Positions 33,435 to 41,681 of a stretch of DNA of 64,000 nucleotides are shown piece by piece (position 1 is the first letter of the stretch; each line of letters starts with the position of its first letter). Origin of the DNA: Microbacterium sp. LWH3-1.2 (GTDB lineage: Bacteria; Actinomycetota; Actinomycetes; Actinomycetales; Microbacteriaceae); assembly GCF_040675855.1 (NCBI RefSeq), contig NZ_JBEGIK010000001.1:1302001-1366000 (forward strand). Direction: 5' to 3'. The notes below the pieces were generated by a model that worked only from the letters and a program-made list of their open reading frames with translations, searched no databases and was not told where the DNA came from. The translations under genes and the position numbers were made by a program.

Positions 33435-35108
33435 TCAGCGCTCGGTCAGCGTGCCGTCGCGGTCGAGCTCGACCACGAGGCTCACGCCGATGCGCTCGAG
33501 GAACGCGTCGTCGTGGCTCACGACCAGCACCGCGCCGCGGTAGGCCGCGATCGCCTCGACGAACCGGTCGACCGTGTCGAGGTCGAGGTTGTTCGTCGGC
33601 TCGTCGAACACGAGCAGCTGCGGCGGCGGATCCGCGAGCATGAGCCGCGCGAGCGCGACCCGGAACCGCTCGCCGCCCGACAGGGTCCCGACCGGGCGCT
33701 CGACCGCCGCTCCTCGGATGAGGAACCGCGCGAGCCGGTTGCGCAGCTCGACGATCGTCACGTTCGGCGCGGACGGGGCGACGTTCTCGAGTACGGATGC
33801 CGCGTCGTCGAGCCCGTCCACGCGCTGCGGGAGGTACCCGACCCGGTCGGTGTGCAGCTCGACCTGCGCACAACTCAGGAAGGAACCGGCCTCGCCGGGC
33901 CGTTGGGCGCCCTTTGCGGCAGGATTGCCTGAGTTGTGATCCGCAGACGCAACGAGCTTCTCGAGGAGCGTCGTCTTACCCGCCCCGTTCGGGCCGATCA
34001 GCGCGACCCGCTCAGGCCCCTGGATGATCCACGAGCGTTCGCCGTCGCCGAGGGTGGCGATGCGGCGGCCCGCGGGCACACCCGGGTCGGGCAGGTCGAT
34101 CTTCACGATGTCGTCGTCGCGCACGCGACGCTCGGCGACATCGAGGGCTTCCCGAGCGGATGCCTCGCGGTCGGCCTTCTCGCCGCGCAGCTTCCCCGCT
34201 GACACCTGGGCCGCCATGCGGCGTCCATTGGCGACGATCTTCGGCACGCGCTTCTCGTCGAACGCCTTCTGCCCCATCGCAGCGCGGCGCGAGATGGTGC
34301 TCTCGGCCTCGATGCGCTGGCGCTTCTCGCGCTTGACGGCCTGGCGCGCGGCGCGCTCGGCGTCGCGCGCGGCGCCTTGCTCGGCATCCAGCCAGTCGCG
34401 CCATTCGGAGTACGGGCCGCCGAAGACCGACAGCTCGTTCGCGTACAGCTCGGCGGTGTCGTCCATCAGTTCGAGCAGGGAGGTGTCGTGGCTGACCACG
34501 ACGAGCGCTCCGCGCCACGAGCGCACCATGTCCTGAAGGCGCGCACGCGCCTCGCGGTCGAGGTTGTTCGTGGGCTCGTCGAGCAGTGCGATGGACGCGC
34601 CGCGCAGACGGATGCCGGCGATCGCGGTCAGCACCGCCTCGCCGCCCGACAGCTGCCCCACGTTGCGGTCCAGCATGTCGGGAGCGAGCCCGGCTTCGCC
34701 CAGCGCCGCCTGCGCACGCGCTTGGACGTCCCAGTCGGAGCCGACCGCGTCGAAGTGACGGGGGTCGGCGTCGCCGGACTCGATCGCGCGCAGCGCCCGG
34801 AGCGTGTCGCCCACCCCGAGCAGGTCGGCGACGGGGCGGTCGACGTCGAGCGTCAGCCGCTGCGGAAGGTAGGCGGCATCCGTCGTCCGTGCGATGTGAC
34901 CGTCGGACGGCATGAGCTCGCCGGCGATGAGCCGCATGAGCGTGGACTTGCCGGAGCCGTTGCGGCCGACGAGACCGGTGCGGCCGGTGCCGAACGATCC
35001 GGAGAGATCCGAGACGGCGGTGGTGCCGTCGGGCCAGGCGAACGAGACCCGGTCGAGGACGATCGCCGGGGTGAGACGGGCGTTGTGAAGAGCAGAGTGT
35101 GCGGGCAT
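33435..35108 (-). CDS. ABC-F family ATPase (possible antibiotic resistance type)
   Basis: Soluble twin-ATPase of 557 residues without membrane domains. Each half has Walker A (GRNGSGKST; GPNGAGKTT) and signature motifs (LSGGEAVL; LSGGERFR), with Walker B LLDEPTNNLD and LVFDEPTNNLD. The interdomain linker is Arg/Lys-rich (about residues 225-320), as in ribosome-binding ABC-F proteins that relieve antibiotic or translation stalling. It starts at ATG 35108 behind AAAGGAGG. The roughly 200-base leader has a nine-codon ORF and hairpins suggestive of translation-coupled attenuation, which supports a ribosome-protection role. Confidence 0.9.
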   Translation of the reverse strand: MPAHSALHNARLTPAIVLDRVSFAWPDGTTAVSDLSGSFGTGRTGLVGRNGSGKSTLMRLIAGELMPSDGHIARTTDAAYLPQRLTLDVDRPVADLLGVGDTLRALRAIESGDADPRHFDAVGSDWDVQARAQAALGEAGLAPDMLDRNVGQLSGGEAVLTAIAGIRLRGASIALLDEPTNNLDREARARLQDMVRSWRGALVVVSHDTSLLELMDDTAELYANELSVFGGPYSEWRDWLDAEQGAARDAERAARQAVKREKRQRIEAESTISRRAAMGQKAFDEKRVPKIVANGRRMAAQVSAGKLRGEKADREASAREALDVAERRVRDDDIVKIDLPDPGVPAGRRIATLGDGERSWIIQGPERVALIGPNGAGKTTLLEKLVASADHNSGNPAAKGAQRPGEAGSFLSCAQVELHTDRVGYLPQRVDGLDDAASVLENVAPSAPNVTIVELRNRLARFLIRGAAVERPVGTLSGGERFRVALARLMLADPPPQLLVFDEPTNNLDLDTVDRFVEAIAAYRGAVLVVSHDDAFLERIGVSLVVELDRDGTLTER

Positions 35109-35119
35109 GAGGCCTCCTT

Positions 35120-35137
35120 TGTCAGACGTGCGCTGAC
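35120..35137 (-). promoter_or_regulatory. Small hairpin next to ABC-F ribosome binding site
   Basis: TGTCAG/CTGACA stem immediately upstream of the AAAGGAGG site of the ABC-F gene. It could modulate initiation. Confidence 0.35.
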
Positions 35138-35198
35138 ACCGAGGGCCGCGGAGCGTCGCCCGGGCATGCCGGAGCAGGGCGAGGAAGCGGCGGATCGA

Positions 35199-35227
35199 CG
35201 GCAGCGCGAGTTGTTCAAGCGCTGCCG
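35199..35227 (-). promoter_or_regulatory. Attenuator-like hairpin in ABC-F leader
   Basis: Perfect 9-bp stem CGGCAGCGC/GCGCTGCCG with an 11-base loop, 27 bases after the stop of the nine-codon leader ORF. Placement fits an attenuator that is disrupted when ribosomes stall on the leader. Confidence 0.5.
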
Positions 35228-35253
35228 CGTCGAGAGTCGACGGAGCAGCGCGA

Positions 35254-35283
35254 TTACAGCGCGGTCGCGTCGATCAGCTTCAA
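35254..35283 (-). CDS. Putative leader peptide MKLIDATAL of ABC-F gene
   Basis: Nine-codon ORF starting at TTG 35283, with GAGGA six bases upstream (35290-35294), and ending in TAA. It lies about 30 bases after a promoter-like sequence and is followed by an attenuator-like hairpin and then the ABC-F gene. Short leader peptides regulate ABC-F genes in other bacteria by ribosome stalling. It is too short to judge by composition, so this is inference from layout. Confidence 0.5.
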   Translation of the reverse strand: MKLIDATAL

Positions 35284-35318
35284 GGGAGTTCCTCACGGAG
35301 GGGACAAGGCCGTCAGCC

Positions 35319-35347
35319 ACGATAGCGGACGTGCCTGCACATGGCCA
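35319..35347 (-). promoter_or_regulatory. Candidate promoter of ABC-F leader
   Basis: TGGCCA (35342-35347), 17-base spacer and TATCGT (35319-35324), read on the minus strand. A start near 35312 would give a roughly 200-nt leader. Confidence 0.4.
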
Positions 35348-35349
35348 GC

Positions 35350-35380
35350 GACTCGAGTCGCAGGCTCGCTCAACGACCGG
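35350..35380. repeat. Dispersed GAGTCG...GCTCAACGACC repeat, single copy
   Basis: Reverse-strand copy of the GGTCGTTGAGCGAGC/GACTCG element. It covers the stop codon of the esterase gene: CGGTCGTTGA supplies its last codons Gly-Arg-stop. Confidence 0.8.
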
Positions 35381-36041
35381 GGGCGGTGTCGCGGTCTTCG
35401 AGGCGCTTGTCGAGGAAGATGCGCACGTCGTCCAGCTCCTGTTCCGAGACGCTGTGCGTGAGGCCGTGGTAGACGCGGCCGCTGAGGTCGACCCTTTCGG
35501 GCAGCCACTGCGTGGTGTGCTCGACGAGGAACTCCGGGATGACATCGTCGTTCGTGCCCCGGCCCCAGAACACGGGCGGGCGCCGCTCGGCGAGCTCGGC
35601 GTCGTTCGGGAGGTCGCCGGGCGTCACGTAGCCCGAGAGGTTGACCGCGAACGAGAACCGCTGGGGTGCCAGCCTCATCGCCTGCAGCGAGACTGCGGCG
35701 CCCTGCGAGAAGCCGAGAAGGCCGACGGATGCTGCGCCCTCGGCGTGCGCGTCGATCCACGTGATCACCGCCTCTGCTGCGCGGGTGACGTGCGACGGGT
35801 CGCGGCCGTCCAGGCCGTCGATCGGGTACCAGGATCGGCCCGGCGCCGGCCATGGCGGAACGAGCGGGGCGGCGAGGCTCGCGACGGCGAATGCCTCCGG
35901 GAGATAGCCGCGGAGGGGGTACAGGTCGTGCTCGTCGGCACCGTAGCCGTGCAGGAGCAGGAGGAGGTGGCGCCCCGCGAGCGCCGACCGATCGGTCGAC
36001 CACAGCACGGCGTCGGCATCGAGGACGAGCGCTTCCGGCAT
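35370..36041 (-). CDS. Alpha/beta hydrolase, phospholipase/carboxylesterase family
   Basis: Serine hydrolase of 223 residues: the nucleophile elbow is GFSQGA, and the acid and base are in TNDDVIPEF and GLTHSVSEQE, with the oxyanion region LLLLHGYGADEHD. This matches the small YpfH/EstB-type carboxylesterases that cleave short acyl esters. Its 3' end is formed by a dispersed repeat. Start is ATG 36041. Confidence 0.9.
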   Translation of the reverse strand: MPEALVLDADAVLWSTDRSALAGRHLLLLLHGYGADEHDLYPLRGYLPEAFAVASLAAPLVPPWPAPGRSWYPIDGLDGRDPSHVTRAAEAVITWIDAHAEGAASVGLLGFSQGAAVSLQAMRLAPQRFSFAVNLSGYVTPGDLPNDAELAERRPPVFWGRGTNDDVIPEFLVEHTTQWLPERVDLSGRVYHGLTHSVSEQELDDVRIFLDKRLEDRDTAPGR

Positions 36042-36131
36042 GCCCTCATCCTGACACGCGGCGCCGACACGGCGAGGCGCGAACGGCGGCGGTCCTCGTC
36101 GCGAGAGTGCCGCGCGGGGTATACAAGAGGC

Positions 36132-36719
36132 ATGTCCGTGCGCACTCCCGACCCCGAACCAGCGGGCGACGAGCCGTTCGGCCCGCCGGCCGGCAACGTC
36201 TCGAACCCCGCGTGGCTGAGCGACATCGAGCTCGAAGAAGCTCGTCGCCGCCTGCCGATGCTCTACGTCGAGGGCGTGCCGGTGCGCACCGACGGCATGG
36301 GTCAGGTGACCCAGGTCGGCATCCTGCTGCGGGCGACACCGGTCGGTGAGATCTCGCGCACCATCGTGTCGGGCCGGGTGCGCTACGGCGAGACCGTCCG
36401 CGACGCGCTGTTCCGCCACCTGGAGAACGACCTCGGGCCGATGGCCTTCCCCCTGCTGCCGCCGCAGCCGACGCCGTTCACCGTGGCCGAGTACTTCCCG
36501 CTCCCGGGCGTCAGCGCCTACCACGACGATCGCCAGCATGCCGTGTCGCTCGCGTTCGTCGTTCCGGTCACGGGTACGTGCGAGCCGCGCCAGGACGCGC
36601 TCGAGGTGACGTGGCTGACACCGGAGGAGGCGGCATCCGATGCCCTCTCCGCCGAGATGGAGGGCGGACGCGGCACCCTCGTGCGCATGGCGCTCGCGAG
36701 CGTCGGCGCCCTGCGCTGA
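36132..36719 (+). CDS. Nudix-fold protein (DUF4916-like), degenerate Nudix box
   Basis: Protein of 195 residues with a Nudix fold. The Nudix helix reads GRVRYGETVRDALFRHLEND, in which the essential REUxEE glutamates are replaced (RHLEND), so pyrophosphohydrolase activity is doubtful. The family is seen in actinobacteria as DUF4916. It begins at ATG 36132 and precedes the M3 peptidase gene by 65 bases, possibly in one unit. Confidence 0.82.
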   Translation: MSVRTPDPEPAGDEPFGPPAGNVSNPAWLSDIELEEARRRLPMLYVEGVPVRTDGMGQVTQVGILLRATPVGEISRTIVSGRVRYGETVRDALFRHLENDLGPMAFPLLPPQPTPFTVAEYFPLPGVSAYHDDRQHAVSLAFVVPVTGTCEPRQDALEVTWLTPEEAASDALSAEMEGGRGTLVRMALASVGALR

Positions 36720-36784
36720 TCTCCCTCCGCCCGCCCGGGATCACGCCCTCGCGCGGTGTCCCCGCCCGCACATAGGCTCGCAGG

Positions 36785-38698
36785 GTGATCCTCGCACCCC
36801 TGCCGTTCCCGTCCGACGCCGCCGGCTGGGCGGACTTCGTGACGGAGCGCCGGGCCGATCGCATCGCCCGCGTGCACGGGATCGATGCTCGCCTGACCTC
36901 CGAGACCGCGCTGACCACCGCGGAGCGCCTGGAGCTCTGGAACGATGCCGACATCGCGCTCGCCGAGGCGCTCAGCGAGGCCTACGTCGTGAGCGAGGCG
37001 CACCCCGACGCCGAGGTGCGCGATATCGCGGAATCGCAGGTGCAGGCCGTCGAGTCGCTGTCGGCGGCGCGCCTGCTGAACCGTGACCTCTGGAAGTCCT
37101 TCGCGGATGCCTCGGCCGAAGGCCTCGACGACGACCAGGCGCGCCTGCTCACCCACCTGCTGCGCGACTTCCGTCGCGGTGGCGTCGAACTCGAGGCGGC
37201 CGACCGCGAACGGGCGCGGCAGCTGGCCGACCGCGACACAGCGCTCTCGCTCGCGTTCTCGCGCAACATCCGCGACGGGCGCCGCGAGATCACCGTTCCG
37301 GTCGACGGCCTCGCCGGGATGCCGCAGGACTTCATCGACGCCCATCCCGCCGACGAGCACGGTCGCGTCACCCTGTCCACCGACTACCCCGATCTCATGC
37401 CGATCCGCGACTACGCGCATGAGCGGGCGACCCGCGTCGCGCTGGTGAACGCGTACAACGACCTCGCGTGGCCCGAGAACGACGCGATCCTCGCCGAACT
37501 GCTCGAGGTGCGCGCCGAGCGCGCCCGCCTCCTCGGCTACCCGGACTGGGCCGACTACGAGACCGAGACCCGCATGATCGGCGCGGGCGCCGAGATTCCG
37601 GCATTCCTCTCGCGGCTCGACGACGCCTCACGGGCGGCGACGGACGCGGAGTACCCGATCCTGCTCGAACGCCTGCGCCGCGACGTCCCCGACGCCGACG
37701 AGGTGTCGATCGCCGACTTCTGGTACCTCCTGGGCGCGATCAAGCGGGAGCAGTACGACGTCGACGCGCAGCTGGTGCGCTCGTACTTCCCGTTCGAGCG
37801 GGTCGTCGCCGGCGTGCTGGAGGTGACCGGGCGGCTGCTCGACGTCGAGTACGTGTCCGTCGACGTCCCCGCCTGGCACGCCGACGTGCAGTCGTTCGAT
37901 GTGGTGCGGGGCGGCGATCGTCTCGGGCGCATCCACCTGGACCTGCACCCCCGTGAGGGGAAGTTCAGCCACGCCGCATGCTTCCCGCTGGCTCCCGGGG
38001 TCTCCGGGCGCGTGCTCCCCGAAGCGGCGCTGCTCTGCAATTTCTCGCGCGGTCTTCTCGAGCACGACGAGGTCGTGACGTTCTTCCACGAGTTCGGGCA
38101 CCTCGTGCACGACATCCTCGGCGGCCGGCAGCGCTTCGCCCGCTTCAGCGGAGTCGCCACCGAGTGGGACTTCGTCGAAGCGCCGAGCCAGCTCCTCGAG
38201 GAGTGGGCGTGGGATGCGGAAGTCCTCGCCTCGTTCAGCGCGAACGCCGACGGCGAGCCGATCCCGGCCGACCTCGTCGAGCGCATGCGCACCGCGGACG
38301 CCTTCGGCCGCGCGCTCGAGGTGCGCCGCCAGCTCGGGCATGCGAACGTGTCGTACCACCTGCACGTCGACCGGCCCGCCGACCTGCAGGCCGAGACGGA
38401 GCGGCTGTATGCGGCATCCAGTCCCGTCCAGCCGCTCCACGGACTGCACTCGTACGCGGGATTCGGCCACCTCACGGGCTACGGCGCCTGCTACTACACG
38501 TATCAGTGGAGCCTCGTGATCGCGCGCGACCTGCTGAGCGGATTCGCGGCCGGATTGATGGACTCCGAGGCCGCTCGCCGCTACCGCACAGAGGTGCTGG
38601 AGCGAGGCGGATCGCGCGACGCGCAGGACCTCGTCGAAGCCTTCCTCGGGCGACCGTCGTCGTTCGAGGCGTACCGGCGGTGGCTCTCCGGCGAATGA
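36785..38698 (+). CDS. M3 family metallopeptidase (oligopeptidase)
   Basis: Zinc oligopeptidase of 637 residues, within the size range of Dcp/oligopeptidase A-type M3 enzymes. The zinc motif HEFGH is at residues 435-439 (VVTFFHEFGHLVHDI) with the third ligand Glu further on. There is no signal peptide, so it degrades short cytoplasmic peptides. Start is GTG 36785. Confidence 0.93.
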   Translation: MILAPLPFPSDAAGWADFVTERRADRIARVHGIDARLTSETALTTAERLELWNDADIALAEALSEAYVVSEAHPDAEVRDIAESQVQAVESLSAARLLNRDLWKSFADASAEGLDDDQARLLTHLLRDFRRGGVELEAADRERARQLADRDTALSLAFSRNIRDGRREITVPVDGLAGMPQDFIDAHPADEHGRVTLSTDYPDLMPIRDYAHERATRVALVNAYNDLAWPENDAILAELLEVRAERARLLGYPDWADYETETRMIGAGAEIPAFLSRLDDASRAATDAEYPILLERLRRDVPDADEVSIADFWYLLGAIKREQYDVDAQLVRSYFPFERVVAGVLEVTGRLLDVEYVSVDVPAWHADVQSFDVVRGGDRLGRIHLDLHPREGKFSHAACFPLAPGVSGRVLPEAALLCNFSRGLLEHDEVVTFFHEFGHLVHDILGGRQRFARFSGVATEWDFVEAPSQLLEEWAWDAEVLASFSANADGEPIPADLVERMRTADAFGRALEVRRQLGHANVSYHLHVDRPADLQAETERLYAASSPVQPLHGLHSYAGFGHLTGYGACYYTYQWSLVIARDLLSGFAAGLMDSEAARRYRTEVLERGGSRDAQDLVEAFLGRPSSFEAYRRWLSGE

Positions 38699-38700
38699 CG

Positions 38701-38730
38701 TTTCGCTCACCCGGCCGCGCGATGTAGGGT
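38701..38730 (+). promoter_or_regulatory. Weak candidate promoter of DivIVA-like gene
   Basis: TTTCGC, 18 bases, TAGGGT in the 216-base gap before the DivIVA-like gene. The -35 is poor; the rest of the gap shows no gene. Confidence 0.25.
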
Positions 38731-38914
38731 TCACCTACCCCCCCGAAGCGCAGTCACCCGCGACCCACCCCCCGGTGTCGTCGAGGACGTGCGGCCACTG
38801 GTGCCCGCGCGCGCGGCGACACCCTCGCCCGCGCAGCGGGTGCGGTACGGCACGCCTCCGCCGCGAGCACTCGCCGACGTAGCACCACCCTCGCCACAGA
38901 AAGCGGAGATACCT

Positions 38915-40453
38915 ATGTCCGACCACGCCCAGAGTGCCGGAAACACGGGTCAGGACGACCCCACCCCGTTCGACAACCTCATCGGTGACGCGGCGACGAC
39001 CGCGTTCGGGTCGGGCTTCACGACGACCTTCCGCGGGTACGACAAGGAAGAGGTGGATGCCGCCATCGCCGGGCTCGACGCGCGCATGCGCGCCGCCACC
39101 GACGAGGTCGCGCAGCTGAAGCAGCACCAGCGTCGTGCAGGTGCCGCCGTCGCGCAGAGCCGGGCCAAGGCGGAGCGCCTGGAGGCCGAGCTCCAGGCGG
39201 CGGCCGAGGGCCGCCAGGCCGAGATCGACGCGGCGATCGCCGCCCATCAGGCCGAGATCGACGCCACGCTGGTCGCACGCCAGGAACAGATCGAGCGGCT
39301 CGAGGCGGCTCTCGCCGACGCCGAGCTGAAGCGACAGTCCGAACTCGAGCGCGTCGCGGCCGAGGCATCAGCCGCCCGTGAAGAAGAGGGCGACGCGGTC
39401 AAGCGCCTCGAGGGAGAGCTGGAGCTCGCGAACGCGAAGATCGCCGACGCCGAGCAGCGCGTGCAGGCCCTCAGCGACGAGCTCGTCGGCGCGACCACCG
39501 AGTCGCCCAACCGTCAGCAGTTCGAAGAGGTGCTGCGTGTCGCCGAGGACCAGGCGAGCCTTCTCATCCGCAACGCGACGATCCAGGGCGACCGCCTGCT
39601 GGAGGCCGCTCGCGAAGAGATCGCGAACCGCCGCGCGTCGGCGCGGGCAGAGGCCGACGCCATCGTCTCGCAGGCCCAGCACGACGCCCAGCAGATCCAG
39701 CTGAAGATCGACACCGAGCGCACGGCGCACGAGGCGCGCCTCGAGCGCGAGGCCGCCCACGCGGCCGAGAAGGTCTCACAGGCCGAGCGTGAAGCCGCCG
39801 CGATCCGGTCCGAGGCCGAGAAGGGCGCGGCGGTGCTGCGTTCGACCGTCGCCCGCGAGACCTCCCGTGACCGCGCCGAGGCCGAGGAGACGGTGCGCGA
39901 GCTGCGCCTGCGCGCACTCGAGTTCGAGGCATCCCTCACCCGCCGACAGGACGACGCGCACCAGGAATTCCTCGTGCTGCACAACCAGGCGGTGGCGCAC
40001 GCCGAGCGCATCACGCAGGATGCCAACGAGCAGGTCGCCGCCTCCCTCGAGCATGCGCAGCGCGTCTCGGTGAAGGCCGAGGATTTCGAGCGCCTCATGC
40101 GGGCCCAGTCGCAGCAGATCGAAGCCGACGCCCAGCTGCGCGCCCGCGAGCACCTCGACCGTGCCCACGTGAAGGCCGAGCGCATCATCGACCTCGTGAC
40201 GACGCACTCGCAGTCCGTGCTGCGCGACGCCGAGGACCGCACCCGCCAGCTGCGCTGGCAGCAGCACCAGCTCATGAGCTTCATGGCCGAGGTCAAGGAG
40301 CTCATCCGCCCCGAAGCCCCCCTCACGTCTGCCGACGCCGACGCGCCGGCCGCCGAAGAGGAGGGGACGGATGCTGCTGCCCCGGTGGAGGTCGAGGCCG
40401 AAGTCGCCGAGCCCGAAGCCGAACACCACGACGGCGAGCACCACGGGGGCTGA
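38915..40453 (+). CDS. DivIVA-domain coiled-coil protein
   Basis: Protein of 512 residues from ATG 38915 behind GCGGAG. The N terminus holds a DivIVA/Wag31-like membrane-binding segment (FTTTFRGYDKEEVDAAIAGL, about residues 30-60). Residues about 60-440 are nearly continuous coiled coil with long Ala/Glu/Arg heptads. The tail is acidic and ends in His/Glu. It would oligomerise at curved membrane or septa as a scaffold for polar growth or division. At about 510 residues it is much longer than typical Wag31 (about 260). Confidence 0.88.
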   Translation: MSDHAQSAGNTGQDDPTPFDNLIGDAATTAFGSGFTTTFRGYDKEEVDAAIAGLDARMRAATDEVAQLKQHQRRAGAAVAQSRAKAERLEAELQAAAEGRQAEIDAAIAAHQAEIDATLVARQEQIERLEAALADAELKRQSELERVAAEASAAREEEGDAVKRLEGELELANAKIADAEQRVQALSDELVGATTESPNRQQFEEVLRVAEDQASLLIRNATIQGDRLLEAAREEIANRRASARAEADAIVSQAQHDAQQIQLKIDTERTAHEARLEREAAHAAEKVSQAEREAAAIRSEAEKGAAVLRSTVARETSRDRAEAEETVRELRLRALEFEASLTRRQDDAHQEFLVLHNQAVAHAERITQDANEQVAASLEHAQRVSVKAEDFERLMRAQSQQIEADAQLRAREHLDRAHVKAERIIDLVTTHSQSVLRDAEDRTRQLRWQQHQLMSFMAEVKELIRPEAPLTSADADAPAAEEEGTDAAAPVEVEAEVAEPEAEHHDGEHHGG

Positions 40454-40456
40454 GCC

Positions 40457-40559
40457 CCCCCGCTCGTTGAGCGAGCGAGGAACGAGCGAGTCGGAACACC
40501 CCCGACTTTTGCACGAGGTTAGGGGCGTTTCGACTCGCAGGCTCGCTCAACGAGCGGGG
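40457..40559. repeat. Large inverted repeat, probable bidirectional terminator
   Basis: A copy of the GCTCGTTGAGCGAGC...GAGTCGGAAC element faces its complement GTTTCGACTCGCAGGCTCGCTCAACGAGC across about 30 bases. It fills the gap between the convergent DivIVA-like and threonine aldolase genes, so it probably ends both transcripts. Confidence 0.75.
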
Positions 40560-40566
40560 AATGAGG

Positions 40567-41637
40567 TCACGCCCGCGAGGTCTCGCGCGCGATCGCGGCC
40601 AGGAAGGCGTCGATGTCGTTCTCGGAGGTGTCGAAGCTGCACATCCAGCGGACCTCGTTCTTCGCTGCATCCCAGTCATAGAACGTGAAAGAGGTGCGCA
40701 GGCGCTCGGCGACGCCGTCGGGCAAGGTGGCGAAGACGCCGTTCGCCTGCGTCGGCTGCGTGAACGCGACGCCCGAGATCGTGCCGTCGGCGAGCCCCGA
40801 CTCGATCCCGGCGCGCAGGCGCTGGGCCATCGCGTTGGAGTGCGACGCGTTGCGCAGCCACAGGTTCCCTTCGAGCAGGGCGAGGAGCTGTGCAGACACG
40901 AAGCGCATCTTCGAGGCCAGCTGCATGTCGAGCTTGCGGAGGAAGGTGAGGCCCGTCGACGCCTCCGGGTTCAGCACGACGACGGCCTCGCCGAGCATCG
41001 CGCCGTTCTTGGTGCCGCCGAAGCTCAGCACGTCGACCCCGGCATCGCGCGTGAAGGCTCGGAGCGGCATGTCGAGCGATGCCGCGGCGTTGGAGATGCG
41101 CGAGCCATCCATGTGCACGTGCATGCCGAGGCTGTGCGCGTGGTCCGCGATCGCCGTGATCTCGTCGACCGTGTACAGCGTGCCGAGCTCGGTCGACTGC
41201 GTGATCGACACCACGAGCGGCTGCGCGCGGTGCTCGTCGCCCCAGCCCCACGCCTCCCGGTCGATGAGCTCGGGCGTGAGCTTGCCGTCGTCCGTCGGGA
41301 CGGTCAGCAGCTTGATGCCGGCCACGCGCTCGGGTGCGCCGCCCTCGTCGACGTTGATGTGCGCCGTCCCGGCCGAGACCACGGCGCCCCAGCGGGGGAG
41401 CATCGACTGCAGCCCGACGACGTTCGCGCCGGTGCCGTTGAACACCGGGTACGCCTCGGCGCCCTCGCCGAAATGCCGGGCCATCACTTCCTGAAGACGC
41501 TCGGTGTAGACGTCGGCGCCGTACGCGACCTGGTGGCCGTCGTTGGCGGCGGCGATCGCCGCGAGCACCTCGGGGTGGATGCCGGAGTAGTTGTCGCTGG
41601 CGAAACCGCGCAGGTTCGGGTCGTGGATCGTGGTCAC
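40567..41637 (-). CDS. Low-specificity threonine aldolase / beta-eliminating lyase
   Basis: PLP enzyme of 356 residues (GTG start 41637). The opening NLRGFASDNYSGIHPEVLAA, the PLP Lys in LSFGGTKNGAM and the Asp in HVHMDGSRISNAAAS are typical of the L-threonine aldolase family, which splits threonine or allothreonine to glycine and acetaldehyde. It is the last gene of a leftward group with an SDR and a DUF6421 protein; its true substrate may be a hydroxy-amino acid of that pathway. Confidence 0.9.
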   Translation of the reverse strand: MTTIHDPNLRGFASDNYSGIHPEVLAAIAAANDGHQVAYGADVYTERLQEVMARHFGEGAEAYPVFNGTGANVVGLQSMLPRWGAVVSAGTAHINVDEGGAPERVAGIKLLTVPTDDGKLTPELIDREAWGWGDEHRAQPLVVSITQSTELGTLYTVDEITAIADHAHSLGMHVHMDGSRISNAAASLDMPLRAFTRDAGVDVLSFGGTKNGAMLGEAVVVLNPEASTGLTFLRKLDMQLASKMRFVSAQLLALLEGNLWLRNASHSNAMAQRLRAGIESGLADGTISGVAFTQPTQANGVFATLPDGVAERLRTSFTFYDWDAAKNEVRWMCSFDTSENDIDAFLAAIARETSRA

Positions 41638-41681
41638 GGGTGTCCAATCTCGTGTCGCGGAGGACCGGGTGCTGAGCCCGG

